Assembly (NCBI GenBank): GCA_035628135.1
Contig: DASPKM010000001.1
Location: 336,613-400,612 of the forward strand
Direction of reading: 5' to 3'
Source of the DNA: DASPKM01 sp035628135
Lineage (GTDB): Bacteria > Bacteroidota > Bacteroidia > Chitinophagales > Chitinophagaceae
DNA length: 64,000 bases
The position numbers and the translations under genes were made by a program. Positions 1 through 8,919 of the stretch are shown piece by piece (within the stretch, counting starts at the first letter, position 1; each line of letters begins with the position of its first letter). A model generated the notes under the pieces. The model had not been told where the DNA came from and ran no database searches. It worked only from the letters and a program-made list of their open reading frames with translations.

Positions 1-66
1 AAAAAGATCTGTATGAACCAAGGTGCAGGCAATGCTTCAGGGATGGTGAACGCGAGAAGTCATTAG
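1..66 (+). other. possible 3' end of an upstream gene (unidentified)
   Basis: Frame 1 is open from the window edge to a TAG at 64-66, which lies inside the octamer repeat that starts near position 58. Only about 21 residues are visible and they match nothing I recognise. The neighbouring CcmD-like ORF ends the same way, with its last codons and stop inside a copy of the same repeat, so a gene end here is plausible but unproven. Confidence 0.2.
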
Positions 67-134
67 GTCATTAGGTCATTAAGTCATAGAGTAACCGGTC
101 AATAATCAATAATGACCCAATGACCATTAACGAC
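58..134. repeat. octamer (GTCATTRR) repeat array, inverted arms
   Basis: The left arm holds four tandem units of the type GTCATTAG/GTCATTAA (58-88). The right arm holds the complementary form AATGACCCAATGACC (about 111-126). The two arms can pair over about 14 of 15 positions, forming a hairpin just upstream of ccmB. The same unit recurs near 1761, 31935 and 49457. Confidence 0.75.
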
Positions 135-142
135 TAACAACT

Positions 143-802
143 ATGAAATCTCTCCAACACATAACCGAACTGTTTAAAAAAGACGTGCTGCTGGAAATAC
201 GGCAGCAATACACTTTTTACGGCATCGTGTTATATGTTGCTTCCACCATTTTTGTGTTGTACCTGGCAATGGGACAACCAGAAGCCATTGTATGGAATGG
301 CCTGTTCTGGATGATCCAGCTTTTCATTTGCATCAATGCGGTGGCAAAAAGTTTTCTGCAGGAAAGCAGGGGGCGCATGCTTTATTTTTATTCCATTGCG
401 GGCCCGCGGGATTTTATTTTGTCCAAGCTGCTGTTCAATTCCATCCTCATGGTGGCCATGAGCCTGGTGAGCCTGATCATATTTCAATTATTGCTGGGCA
501 ATCCTTTGGAAAATTTCTTAAAGTTCGTGGGCATCGTTTGCCTCGGCGGATGGAGCCTGAGCCTGGTATTTACTTTTCTGGCGGCCATTGCCGCCCGCGC
601 TCAGCAAAACGCAGCCATGATGGCCATACTGGGATTCCCGCTGATTATCCCACAAATATTATTGCTGATGCGCATATCCAATACCGCTTTTGCGCAGGTG
701 GTGCAGGGGGGATTATGGCAAATAGTATTGCTGCTGATAGGTTTGGATATACTGGTGATTGTATTGGCGGTGATATTGTTCCCTTTTCTTTGGAAAGATT
801 AA
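143..802 (+). CDS. ccmB: heme exporter membrane subunit CcmB
   Basis: The product is 219 residues, close to the usual CcmB length of about 220, and has six hydrophobic segments. The N-terminal stretch (about residues 1-20, ending in a DVLLEIRQQY-like segment) and the following helices match the CcmB permease of system I cytochrome c maturation. With CcmA, CcmB forms the ABC module that powers release of heme-loaded CcmE at the inner membrane. ccmC and a CcmD-like gene follow directly, which supports the call. No ccmA or ccmE lies in the window. The start at 143 follows a repeat array. Confidence 0.85.
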   Translation: MKSLQHITELFKKDVLLEIRQQYTFYGIVLYVASTIFVLYLAMGQPEAIVWNGLFWMIQLFICINAVAKSFLQESRGRMLYFYSIAGPRDFILSKLLFNSILMVAMSLVSLIIFQLLLGNPLENFLKFVGIVCLGGWSLSLVFTFLAAIAARAQQNAAMMAILGFPLIIPQILLLMRISNTAFAQVVQGGLWQIVLLLIGLDILVIVLAVILFPFLWKD

Positions 803-869
803 AACTTACCTCCCAACGAGTCCGTTGGAAATTGCGATTTCCCCCCTATTTTTGCCCCCACGCTCCATT

Positions 870-1538
870 ATGCTTCGTCAATCCTGGTGGAAAATATTGA
901 GTCTCGTTCTGTTGGTTATCACTTTCGTCGCCGGCTTCCTGGGCGACGTTCCCGCCAAACCCATCCTTAACGAAACCATCCGCAACCTGTACTTCCATGT
1001 AAGTATGTGGTTTGCCATGATGATCTTCTTTATCGTGTCGCTGGTATATTCTATAAAGTACCTGCGCACCGGCAATATCCTGCACGACCGTTACGCCCTT
1101 GAATATGCGCAAACGGGCATAGTGTTCGGCATGCTCGGGCTGCTTACCGGCATGATCTGGGCCAACTATACCTGGGGAGAACCCTGGAGCAACGATCCCA
1201 AACAATTGGGCGCCGCTATCGCCCTGCTGATATACTTCGCTTACCTGGTGCTGAGAAATTCATTGACCGATGAGGACAGGCGCGCCAAGACGGCCGCCGT
1301 ATACAATGTGTTTGCTTTTTTTATGCTTATTCCCACCATTTGGATAATTCCACGACTGATGGATAGCCTGCATCCCGGCGGCCAGGGCAACCCCGCCTTC
1401 GGAACAGACGATATCGATAACAGGATGCGCATGATATTCTGGCCCGCGGCCGTGCCCGGGTGGACACTGCTCGGCGTATGGATGACCACGCTGCGCATTC
1501 GCCTGCGCAGGCTGCACGACAATAAACTCAATGCTTGA
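870..1538 (+). CDS. ccmC: cytochrome c biogenesis protein CcmC (heme-handling membrane protein)
   Basis: From the ATG at 870 the product is 222 residues with six membrane helices. It carries the tryptophan-rich periplasmic motif TWGEPWSND (near residue 100), the heme-presenting loop of the heme-handling protein (HHP) family, with histidines in flanking loops as expected for axial ligands. CcmC delivers heme to the chaperone CcmE. A longer frame opens at 825, but 870 gives a normal N-terminus (MLRQSWWKIL) that leads straight into a membrane segment. It lies 67 bp after ccmB and 2 bp before the CcmD-like gene, so it is in the same operon. Confidence 0.87.
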   Translation: MLRQSWWKILSLVLLVITFVAGFLGDVPAKPILNETIRNLYFHVSMWFAMMIFFIVSLVYSIKYLRTGNILHDRYALEYAQTGIVFGMLGLLTGMIWANYTWGEPWSNDPKQLGAAIALLIYFAYLVLRNSLTDEDRRAKTAAVYNVFAFFMLIPTIWIIPRLMDSLHPGGQGNPAFGTDDIDNRMRMIFWPAAVPGWTLLGVWMTTLRIRLRRLHDNKLNA

Positions 1539-1540
1539 TC

Positions 1541-1777
1541 ATGAAAAAAATAATCAGTCTCCTGTTTCTTCTTTGTGCGGTTCTTGTTGCTTTTGCGCAG
1601 GGAGGAAATACGGGAGCCGATGGGCCGGTTGAGATGGCCGACGCAATGCGCAGCAACGGAAAAATATACGTTGTCGTGGCGGTGTTGCTCACCATTTTAC
1701 TGGGCTTGTTCATTTATCTTTTCCGACTGGATCGAAAGATTTCCAGGCTCGAAAAAGACAAGTCATTGAGTCATTAG
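1541..1777 (+). CDS. CcmD-like small membrane protein
   Basis: This 78-residue protein has a cleavable-looking N-terminal signal (MKKIISLLFLLCAVLVAFAQ). One further transmembrane helix lies at about residues 40-60 and is followed by a charged tail (DRKISRLEKDKS). Size, topology and position after ccmC match the CcmD-family proteins of Bacteroidota, which are thought to help the CcmABC complex. The ATG at 1541 is preferred over a TTG at 1535 that overlaps the ccmC stop. The last codons and the stop come from a copy of the octamer repeat, so the native C-terminus may have been altered by repeat insertion. Confidence 0.72.
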   Translation: MKKIISLLFLLCAVLVAFAQGGNTGADGPVEMADAMRSNGKIYVVVAVLLTILLGLFIYLFRLDRKISRLEKDKSLSH

Positions 1778-1818
1778 GTCATTAAGTCATTTACTATTGA
1801 CCTAATGACTCAATGACC
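1761..1818. repeat. octamer (GTCATTRR) inverted repeat hairpin
   Basis: The left arm AGTCATTGAGTCATTAGGTC (1761-1780) is complementary to the right arm at 1799-1818 over 19 of 20 bases. The loop is an 18-base spacer containing one more unit. The hairpin sits between the CcmD-like gene and gdhA and overlaps the end of the former. It lacks a T-run, so a terminator role is unproven. Confidence 0.85.
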
Positions 1819-1865
1819 CAATGACTCCTTAATATTTCACGATTGTAAACCAAAATAACCAAGTC

Positions 1866-3284
1866 ATGTCAGGACAAAATGGATACAGTTTTTTCGAAAG
1901 CGTTTCAAAGAGTTTCGATAAAGCTGCCCGCTTCACCAAATGGGACCCGGGAATACTGGAGCAGATAAAGCAATGCAACTCCGTATACCAGATGAGGTTT
2001 CCCGTTAGGATAGGAGACAAGATAGAGGTAATAGAAGCATACCGTGTACAACACTCGCACCACAAGCTGCCGTGCAAGGGCGGCATCCGCTTTGCCGCCG
2101 AAGTTAACCAGGATGAAGTGATGGCGCTGGCCGCGCTCATGACCTATAAATGTGCCATCGTTAACGTGCCATTCGGTGGTGGAAAGGGAGGCATTAAAAT
2201 CGATCCTAAAAAATATACTCCATACGAGCTGGAAAAAATCACGCGCCGCTATACCGCGGAGCTGGTGAAAAAGAACTTCATCGGGCCCGGCACCGATGTG
2301 CCCGCGCCCGACTACGGGACAGGTGAACGTGAAATGGCCTGGATAGTGGATACGTATGCATCACTGCGTCCCGGCGAAATCGATGCCCTCGGTTGCGTTA
2401 CCGGCAAGCCCGTTACACAGGGCGGCGTACGCGGCAGGAGGGAAGCCACCGGCCTCGGAGTGTTCTTCGGCATACGCGAAGTCTGCAATATCAAAGAGCA
2501 AATGGACAAAAGAGGACTCAGCACCGGTGTGGAAGGAAAACGCGTATGTGTGCAGGGGTTGGGAAACGTGGGTTATCATACCGCTAAATTTTTCCAGGAA
2601 GCAGGTTCTAAGATCGTGGGCCTCGCAGAATACGAAGGGTCCATCTGGAGCGACCAGGGCCTGGACGTGGACGCAGTAGTAGAGCACCGCAAAAAAACCG
2701 GCTCCATTCTCAACTTCCCCGGCGCAAATAATTTTGCACGGAACCTCGATGCGCTGGAAATGGAATGCGATATCCTGATACCTGCCGCACTCGAGAATGT
2801 GATCAATAAAGACAACGCTCCAAAAATAAAAGCAAAGATTATCGGCGAAGGCGCCAACGGGCCCCTGACCCCTGAGGCAGACGATATTTTTGTACAAAAG
2901 AATATACTGGTAGTGCCCGACATGTACCTGAATGCAGGCGGTGTTACGGTGTCTTATTTCGAGTGGTTGAAAAACCTTAGCCACGTGCGCTATGGCCGCA
3001 TGGAAAAGCGCTTTACCGAAAACCTCAACAGCCACATTCTGGGGCAAATAGAAGAGCTTACCGACAAGCGGGTGCGCGCCGATGAAAGAAAGTTCATCGT
3101 GCATGGACCCGATGAAGTAGACCTTGTGAGAAGCGGTCTTGAACAAACCATGATCGAAGCCACTGCCGAGATCATGAACATCTGGACAAGCAATCCCGAT
3201 ATTCCCGATATGCGTACCGCGGCTTATGTATCCGCTATCAATAAGGTAGCGACAAGCTATGCGGAGCTGGGCATCTTCCCGTAA
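1866..3284 (+). CDS. gdhA: glutamate dehydrogenase (Glu/Leu/Phe/Val dehydrogenase family)
   Basis: The product is 472 residues. It shows the substrate-side motif CKGGIRFAAEV (about residue 65), the catalytic-lysine glycine-rich segment VPFGGGKGGI (about 100) and GPGTDVPAPDYGTGEREMAW (about 140). A Rossmann NAD(P)-binding stretch, VQGLGNVGYHTAKFF, lies near residue 235. The enzyme interconverts glutamate with 2-oxoglutarate and ammonia. Length and motif spacing fit the hexameric type; coenzyme preference cannot be settled by eye. It is preceded by an octamer-repeat hairpin and followed by a strong bidirectional terminator. Confidence 0.9.
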   Translation: MSGQNGYSFFESVSKSFDKAARFTKWDPGILEQIKQCNSVYQMRFPVRIGDKIEVIEAYRVQHSHHKLPCKGGIRFAAEVNQDEVMALAALMTYKCAIVNVPFGGGKGGIKIDPKKYTPYELEKITRRYTAELVKKNFIGPGTDVPAPDYGTGEREMAWIVDTYASLRPGEIDALGCVTGKPVTQGGVRGRREATGLGVFFGIREVCNIKEQMDKRGLSTGVEGKRVCVQGLGNVGYHTAKFFQEAGSKIVGLAEYEGSIWSDQGLDVDAVVEHRKKTGSILNFPGANNFARNLDALEMECDILIPAALENVINKDNAPKIKAKIIGEGANGPLTPEADDIFVQKNILVVPDMYLNAGGVTVSYFEWLKNLSHVRYGRMEKRFTENLNSHILGQIEELTDKRVRADERKFIVHGPDEVDLVRSGLEQTMIEATAEIMNIWTSNPDIPDMRTAAYVSAINKVATSYAELGIFP

Positions 3285-3301
3285 AGAAGCTGTACCGTTT
3301 T

Positions 3302-3336
3302 AAAAGCGTTTCTTTCTCTAAGAAAGGAACGCTTTT
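3302..3336. terminator. bidirectional terminator between gdhA and the LanC-like gene
   Basis: AAAAGCGTTTCTTTC pairs with GAAAGGAACGCTTTT (15 pairs including one G-T) around the loop TCTAA. The stem is flanked by A-rich and T-rich ends, so it can act on both strands between two convergent genes. Confidence 0.85.
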
Positions 3337-3341
3337 CATTT

Positions 3342-4736
3342 TTAGAATGGATCATCGGGCAACCGCGTAGCGAATTTCCTTCCTGTTTTATGAGCATGTA
3401 ACTTCAAATATAATAGACCCATGCCCGCATTACCATAGAAGTAACCGGTAAACACCGCTTCCTTACCGGGTGTTTCCATAAATGCATATTGCTTAACCGG
3501 CCAATACATTTCGTTGTTTGTAATAATTGCCCTGCCGGTGATATAATGAGCAATTTCTTCTGCTTTTTCTATGATGCGCTTGTCCTTGAAGTGTGGGTAT
3601 ATGTCGACCAGGAAATTCGCGATGCCGGCCAGGTCGAATCGGTTGTCGATTTGCAACGAGTCTTTCCCGAATACGCTGTCCAATTTCCCCGGAACACCGC
3701 TTTTAAGGATGGTATTGATGCATTCCTGTGTAAGGTTCCTCCAGTTTGAGTTTCGCGTTATGCGTGATAGTTGAACGAAAAGCCTTGCGCTTCCCGCGTT
3801 CCCATGCGCCCAGCCAAGGTCGTGTTTGGAAGTATATCCTTCGTTAGGGATACCATAGGGAAGTAACAACAGGCCATTGGTGCGGCTTGCATGCAGGTCG
3901 AGATACGAGGCTGCGCGTATTGCAGCATCCAGAAACGGTTTATGCCCGGTCTTTTCATACAGCCTGGCGAGGAAATAGCCTATGCCCGCTGTGCCATGCG
4001 AAAAGTTCGGCAGATTGATCTTCCTTTCAGTATGTAAATACCAGTAAAGGGTGCCATTGACAGGGCTATCAGGAACTATTTTCGCCAGTAGTTGTGTCCC
4101 TGCTTGTTGCGCCAATGACAGTGTAACTGGTCTCTTCATTTTTTCAGCTGCATAAAGCAGACCTAATCCAGTGCCGGCTGATCCGTTCAGCACGTCGTTG
4201 TATTTTCCCCACATCAAGCCGTGTTCTGTTTTTTCGGCACTTGTTTCCAGCAGTCTCAGGTACCTGGCAGCGTTAGTCAGGTATGCAGGATTGCCAGTGA
4301 CTTCATAGCTCTCGTATAATGCAACCATAATTCCCGCGGACCCATAATAAAGGCCACTGGGCCTTTTAAAGCCCGGAGCTGCCATGGGCAGGCTATCAGG
4401 GATATTATTGGACAGATAATCGGCTACTCTGCGGATAGACACCAGGTATTGCTCTGACTTTGTGACGCGATAGAGCTCAATAAAAAATAGCAGTTTGCCC
4501 GCCATGCCATCGCCGATATCGTTGCTAATTACAAGCGGCGTCCTGGTATCATCGGGCCAGGGAAAGCTGTCGATACCCTGGATAAAGGCCGCAGCCTTTT
4601 GCGCTAATTCCAGGTAATCGGGTTGGCCGCCCTGCGATTTTGCCGGCATGGCAATACCAATGGCCCATACCAGGCAAACAAAAAAATAACCAATAAATGT
4701 GCGGCGAAAACGGTGGAGGCGCGGATGAATTTGCAT
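3342..4736 (-). CDS. exported LanC-like alpha/alpha-barrel protein
   Basis: The product is 464 residues with an N-terminal signal sequence (hydrophobic stretch about 14-30, then AKSQ). The rest holds seven regularly spaced glycine-rich hairpins: GDGMAG (75), GSAG (132), GSAGTG (185), HGTAG (247), WAHGNAG (309), DLAG (368) and GNAGMG (435). This is the seven-fold pattern of the LanC/GlnE-like barrel. LanC cyclases hold zinc with two cysteines and a histidine in WCYG and CHG motifs. Here those places read WAHG and FDLAG, and the only cysteines are residue 21 in the signal and residue 339. The zinc site therefore seems absent and true lanthionine cyclase activity is unlikely. No LanB, LanM or precursor peptide is nearby. 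The substrate is unknown. Confidence 0.72.
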   Translation of the reverse strand: MQIHPRLHRFRRTFIGYFFVCLVWAIGIAMPAKSQGGQPDYLELAQKAAAFIQGIDSFPWPDDTRTPLVISNDIGDGMAGKLLFFIELYRVTKSEQYLVSIRRVADYLSNNIPDSLPMAAPGFKRPSGLYYGSAGIMVALYESYEVTGNPAYLTNAARYLRLLETSAEKTEHGLMWGKYNDVLNGSAGTGLGLLYAAEKMKRPVTLSLAQQAGTQLLAKIVPDSPVNGTLYWYLHTERKINLPNFSHGTAGIGYFLARLYEKTGHKPFLDAAIRAASYLDLHASRTNGLLLLPYGIPNEGYTSKHDLGWAHGNAGSARLFVQLSRITRNSNWRNLTQECINTILKSGVPGKLDSVFGKDSLQIDNRFDLAGIANFLVDIYPHFKDKRIIEKAEEIAHYITGRAIITNNEMYWPVKQYAFMETPGKEAVFTGYFYGNAGMGLLYLKLHAHKTGRKFATRLPDDPF

Positions 4737-4806
4737 AAGCGTGTTGTAATTGCAAAAAGATAAATATATCCTTCCAATTAATAGCGCCGCTTATCCTAAA
4801 CCAGTA

Positions 4807-7116
4807 TTAATCTTCGTCCTCAGCCAGAATAATATGCTTGTAACGGTTGTACAGGTACGATACCAATAACAATATCGCTCCCAGAGAAATGAAGGAAACC
4901 GTTTTTGAAATAGTGGTGGTTTGATTAAGATCGTAGGTAAATAATTTAATAAGGGTGATGATAAAGAAAGCAATACCCGTAAACCGCCAATGCTTTTTCT
5001 TTTTATTGATGCCCATTATTATCAGAAACAAGGCGTATACGCTCCACAGAATGCTCAGTCCCAGTTTATATTCATTGTCCGAATCGCCCATGCCCATCCA
5101 ATTCAGGTATTCAAAGCTGATGATGGTAAGCGCGGCGATGTGAATGAACACACCGAACATTTTTCTGAGCGCCTGGTCTTTTATAATATTCGACAGGGAA
5201 CGGCTGCCCAATGCAAGCACTATTGCCGCGGTAGCGATCATTACATATCGCAACAATATATTCCAAAGCCCGAAATAAGTTATTTCACCCGAATAATACA
5301 TGCTGGCAAGTTCATTCAGCCCGCTAAGCCCTTGCACGAGGAATACTATCAGAATGAAACTGAGCACGATAACGGCGATGCCCGCCAGTAACTTTCTTTT
5401 TATCCAGCGTTCGTTGATATAGGCTACCAAGCCCACAAATACCATAGAGTACAATATTACCGCACAGGCGTTGAACGCGCCAATTTCACTTTCCGCACTT
5501 GCAATGGACGGTTGATCTTCGATCCACCTGAAATACGATTGAATTTCCAGCAGGAACATGATGTAGCACGTTATCAGAAAAAGAAATGGCAATCCCTGGT
5601 CGTAAAACTGCAGGTACATCGGCCTGTCATCTGCCTCATGCGCCGGCTTTCTATTGAAGTGGAGATAAAGAATGGCCGCTTGTGAAATGGCCACCAATAA
5701 GCCGGTAAGAAAATGAATATTAAAAAGAATAGATGAAGATCTTGAAGACCAGATCATGCCCGGATGCGAAGTCCAGTCTTCCACCAGGCTGATAAAAGCA
5801 AGCACCGATAATATCGCCGCCAGCTTTTCATAACCCGTTCTTGCCTGCGTGCGCCCTATAAAAAATATGATCACGGCTTCCATGGTCCACAACAGCGTCA
5901 CCCAACTGCCGTCGAGCTGAACAGGGACTGCAATGGTAATAAAGGTGATCACCAGCCCGAGCAATAAATAAAACAGAGCTTTGTCCGCGAGACGTAATTT
6001 TTTTATCACCAGGCTTACGGCGAGGTGAACAACCGCATTGACGACCGTGAACAATCCCAGCAAGTGTTCGGTGTCTTCATTGCCATCGAGTATGGAATAT
6101 CCAAAGCCATAAAATATAAAAGCATTCGACAATAGTATCGATACATCATCCACGCCGTACTGTTCTTTTCTGATAAGCTTGTAAGCGAGAAAAGTGGTGT
6201 AAAAAATAATAAAGAACACGGAGAGGAAAATAAAGGCAATGTTGAAATGGCGCGGTTCGTATTGCCAGATGAACCAGATGCTGTAAATGACCCAGGTTAA
6301 AACAAATGCTGCATAGAACAGCGACTTCCAGTATTTTTTCAGTGACAATATCAATATGCCCGCATTGATGATGGCGATGTACGTGAACAGCACCGCATAC
6401 CGCCCCGATTCATCGCTGAGCAGGAAGGGAATGGCGTACGCGCCCACCAGTCCCAGGTGCGCGATAATGATGCGGTTGTATACCAGCGATGCATATACCG
6501 TTGCCACCGTAAACACCAGCATCAGCCCAAATGCGGTGAGCTGCGGCAGCATGCCATAAAAACTATAAGCGATATAGGTAATGAAGTACAGCACGGCCAA
6601 TCCTCCGCCCATGAGCACCGAGCTGTATGCCTCGTATTTCTTTTTTAACCTGATGGCCACGCCCACCAGTATCAGCCCATTTACGTAGCCCATCATCACC
6701 CGCACCATCGGGTTTACCAGGTTATGTTCGATGGCATATTTGGCGCCGATGAATATGCCGATGATGGTAATGAGTATGCCCACCTTGCTGGTGAGATTGC
6801 CACCGATAAACTCTTCGAGCGTTGTTTTCTTTTGAGCGCTTTGCGATGGGCTTATGGGAGGTGGCTTTGTTGAGGTGGTTTGCGTTTGCGTTGCTGCGGT
6901 CTCCTTTGCTCTCGGCGGCTGGATGGTTTCCTGCGGCTCCACAATTCTTTTTGGGGCTTGTTCGCGCACCGGCTTTGGGGCTGAACCGGCGGCCTGCTTC
7001 TTCAATTGCTCCAGCTCGTTCATCAATTGAATGAGCTGCTTGGTTATGTTGGTCTGGTGCCTGGCCAGCTCATTGATCTGCTCGGAAAGCTGTTCAATTT
7101 TTTCGTGTATGTCCAA
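4807..7116 (-). CDS. DUF2339 polytopic membrane protein
   Basis: The product is 769 residues. An N-terminal coiled coil rich in Q, E and L (residues 1-42) is followed by a proline/threonine-rich linker to about residue 100. The remainder is a dense array of roughly 20 or more transmembrane helices, including the segment FIGGNLTSKVGILITIIGIF. This architecture matches the DUF2339 family of predicted bacterial membrane proteins. Its function is unknown. It ends 24 bp before the HsdR-N-like gene, and both read in the same direction, so the two are probably cotranscribed. Confidence 0.8.
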   Translation of the reverse strand: MDIHEKIEQLSEQINELARHQTNITKQLIQLMNELEQLKKQAAGSAPKPVREQAPKRIVEPQETIQPPRAKETAATQTQTTSTKPPPISPSQSAQKKTTLEEFIGGNLTSKVGILITIIGIFIGAKYAIEHNLVNPMVRVMMGYVNGLILVGVAIRLKKKYEAYSSVLMGGGLAVLYFITYIAYSFYGMLPQLTAFGLMLVFTVATVYASLVYNRIIIAHLGLVGAYAIPFLLSDESGRYAVLFTYIAIINAGILILSLKKYWKSLFYAAFVLTWVIYSIWFIWQYEPRHFNIAFIFLSVFFIIFYTTFLAYKLIRKEQYGVDDVSILLSNAFIFYGFGYSILDGNEDTEHLLGLFTVVNAVVHLAVSLVIKKLRLADKALFYLLLGLVITFITIAVPVQLDGSWVTLLWTMEAVIIFFIGRTQARTGYEKLAAILSVLAFISLVEDWTSHPGMIWSSRSSSILFNIHFLTGLLVAISQAAILYLHFNRKPAHEADDRPMYLQFYDQGLPFLFLITCYIMFLLEIQSYFRWIEDQPSIASAESEIGAFNACAVILYSMVFVGLVAYINERWIKRKLLAGIAVIVLSFILIVFLVQGLSGLNELASMYYSGEITYFGLWNILLRYVMIATAAIVLALGSRSLSNIIKDQALRKMFGVFIHIAALTIISFEYLNWMGMGDSDNEYKLGLSILWSVYALFLIIMGINKKKKHWRFTGIAFFIITLIKLFTYDLNQTTTISKTVSFISLGAILLLVSYLYNRYKHIILAEDED

Positions 7117-7140
7117 GGGAAGTTATTTAGGGGTTTAGAT

Positions 7141-7581
7141 CTATTCCCAGGTTGGAAGCTGATCCACCGGTTTAAAATCCATTTCCTCTTTCACGTATGC
7201 CAGCGATTGTTCGCCATTGGTAAGCACCAGGTATTTTACAGGCACCGCGATATTGTAATGTAAAGCCTGCCAGATAACGGTGCTGTCGAGCTTGCGCTCC
7301 ATTTTCTTGCATTCTACCATCATCCAGGGCCGGGCCGCCTGGTTGAACACCATGATGTCAAAACGCTTTTTACGCTCGCCCAGTTTTATTTCCCGCTCGA
7401 TGGCCACGTACGATGAAGGATATTTCATTACCTGCACCAGGAATTGTACAAAATTTTGACGCACCCACTCCTCCGAGGTCAGCCTCAGCCATGTTTTGCG
7501 CAATTCATCAAAAATAAATTCCCTTCTTTCCTCATCCTCCTTGATCTTAAAAGGATGGGGTGGATAATGAACCCGGATCAT
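7141..7581 (-). CDS. HsdR N-terminal-like (PD-D/ExK nuclease fold) protein
   Basis: This small protein of 146 residues resembles the N-terminal domain of type I restriction HsdR subunits (the type I restriction HsdR_N domain family). The core shows an early acidic region, then RFDIMVFN (Asp) and PWMMVECKK (Glu-x-Lys), which make up the D...ExK active-site pattern of PD-(D/E)xK nucleases. There is no helicase domain and no HsdM or HsdS nearby, so it is a stand-alone protein and not a restriction system. Such stand-alone proteins are common in Bacteroidota; their role is not known to me. Confidence 0.75.
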   Translation of the reverse strand: MIRVHYPPHPFKIKEDEERREFIFDELRKTWLRLTSEEWVRQNFVQFLVQVMKYPSSYVAIEREIKLGERKKRFDIMVFNQAARPWMMVECKKMERKLDSTVIWQALHYNIAVPVKYLVLTNGEQSLAYVKEEMDFKPVDQLPTWE

Positions 7582-7642
7582 GCCTCAAAAGTAATTTTTA
7601 TATTTAGACCCTGAACTAAACACTCCCGGGGAGAGGGAGGCT

Positions 7643-8416
7643 ATGATGAAGACCAAAGAAGACATCGTTAAAAACTGGTTACCCCGTTATACCGGCGAGA
7701 AACTGGAGAACTTCGGAAAATATTTCCTGCTTACCAATTTCAGTAACTACCTAACCCTTTTTTCTAACTGGCACAATGTTCCTATCGTGGGCATCAATAA
7801 ACCGATGCAATGCGCTACGTCCGATAATATCACCATCATCAATTTCGGCATGGGAAGCCCCACCGCCGCAACGGTCATGGACCTTTTATCGGCGGTAGAG
7901 CCCGAAGCCGTGCTGTTTTTGGGAAAATGCGGAGGCCTTAAAAAACGGAACAAGATCGGGGACCTGATACTACCCATAGCGGCCATCCGCGGCGAGGGAA
8001 CATCCAACGACTATTTCCCCGCCGAAGTGCCCGCACTGCCGGCCTTTGCGCTCCAAAAAGCGATTTCCACCACCATCAGGGACTATGGCGTTGATTACTG
8101 GACAGGCACCGTGTACACCACCAACCGCAGGGTTTGGGAACATGATGATGAATTCAAGGAATACCTGCAAAAGATCAGGGCCTATGCCATAGACATGGAA
8201 ACCGCCACCATCTTCTCCGTAGGATTTTATAATAAGATACCCACCGGCGCCTTGTTGTTGGTGAGCGACCAGCCTATGGTGCCCGAAGGCGTAAAGACCG
8301 AAGAAAGCGATAGGGTCGTTACCGCGGAGTACGTCGAACGGCACGTCCGGATCGGCATCGATTCCCTGAAGCAGCTTATCAACGGCGGCCTAACGGTAAG
8401 GCACCTGCGATTTTGA
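7643..8416 (+). CDS. amn: AMP nucleosidase
   Basis: The product is 257 residues and belongs to the nucleoside phosphorylase/PNP fold. It has NFGMGSPTAATVMDLL and a GKCGGLKKRNKIGDLILP segment (about residues 70-110) plus the late catalytic region AIDMETATIF and SDQPMVPEG. The protein matches the short form of AMP nucleosidase found in Bacteroidota, which cleaves AMP to adenine and ribose 5-phosphate. Two ATGs are adjacent (7643 and 7646); the first is used here. It is divergent from the HsdR-N-like gene across a 61-bp gap. Confidence 0.82.
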   Translation: MMKTKEDIVKNWLPRYTGEKLENFGKYFLLTNFSNYLTLFSNWHNVPIVGINKPMQCATSDNITIINFGMGSPTAATVMDLLSAVEPEAVLFLGKCGGLKKRNKIGDLILPIAAIRGEGTSNDYFPAEVPALPAFALQKAISTTIRDYGVDYWTGTVYTTNRRVWEHDDEFKEYLQKIRAYAIDMETATIFSVGFYNKIPTGALLLVSDQPMVPEGVKTEESDRVVTAEYVERHVRIGIDSLKQLINGGLTVRHLRF

Positions 8417-8518
8417 ACGGAGTAGTGTGGGTGAGGTGAATTGTTAGTGTAATGAGTATAGGCTGCTGGAACGTTATTTGCACATAGTTGATATTGGATC
8501 ATCCGAAAAAAATATTGC

Positions 8519-8905
8519 ATGAAAAAATTCTTTTTCTTCCTGGTTGTGGTGGTGTTGACAGGCCCGGCCTACCAATGTAACAACAAGACCGGCTCGGGCA
8601 AAGGCGTATTAAAAGGAAAGCTGGTGATTAAAGAAATTTGTGCGCACTACGTGGTGCAGGTTATTGAGGGAACTGTAGATACCTCGATGGTAGTAAACGG
8701 CTGGAAAGATGAAAAACGCAATACCACATACGATAAAGTGTTCACCATAAGCAACCGCTGCAGCTTTCCCGCCAACGATTTAAAGGAAGGCGATGAATTT
8801 GAATTCAGCTTCGACAGCAATCCTCCTCCCGAAGATTGCCTGGTATGCATGGCGTTCTATCCCACGCCCGAAAAGCGGAATGCAGTTAAGATCACAAAGA
8901 AATAA
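8519..8905 (+). CDS. small exported protein of unknown function
   Basis: The product is 128 residues with a strongly hydrophobic N-terminal signal (MKKFFFFLVVVVLTGPAYQC). Cys20 could be a lipidation site, although the lipobox is weak. The remainder is a small soluble domain with a short cysteine pair (EDCLVC near residue 108). I do not recognise the family. It lies 14 bp upstream of the ABC transporter ATPase gene and may be cotranscribed with it. Confidence 0.6.
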   Translation: MKKFFFFLVVVVLTGPAYQCNNKTGSGKGVLKGKLVIKEICAHYVVQVIEGTVDTSMVVNGWKDEKRNTTYDKVFTISNRCSFPANDLKEGDEFEFSFDSNPPPEDCLVCMAFYPTPEKRNAVKITKK

Positions 8906-8919
8906 TTTTCTGCCTACGC

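Noticed and set aside
58..134. CRISPR-like array
   Set aside because: The units are 8 bases, contiguous and arranged as inverted arms with no unique spacers, and no cas genes are near.
825..870. Upstream start for ccmC at 825
   Set aside because: The extra 15 residues are not membrane-like and precede a better start at 870 that matches the family N-terminus.
2361..3146. Long open frame on the minus strand inside gdhA
   Set aside because: It is a shadow of a well-supported gene, with no start context, motif or separate conservation.
3342..4736. Lantibiotic biosynthesis cluster
   Set aside because: The LanC-like protein is exported and lacks zinc ligands; no precursor peptide, dehydratase or transporter nearby.
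7141..7581. Type I restriction-modification system
   Set aside because: Only an HsdR-N-like domain of 146 residues is present; no helicase, HsdM or HsdS.
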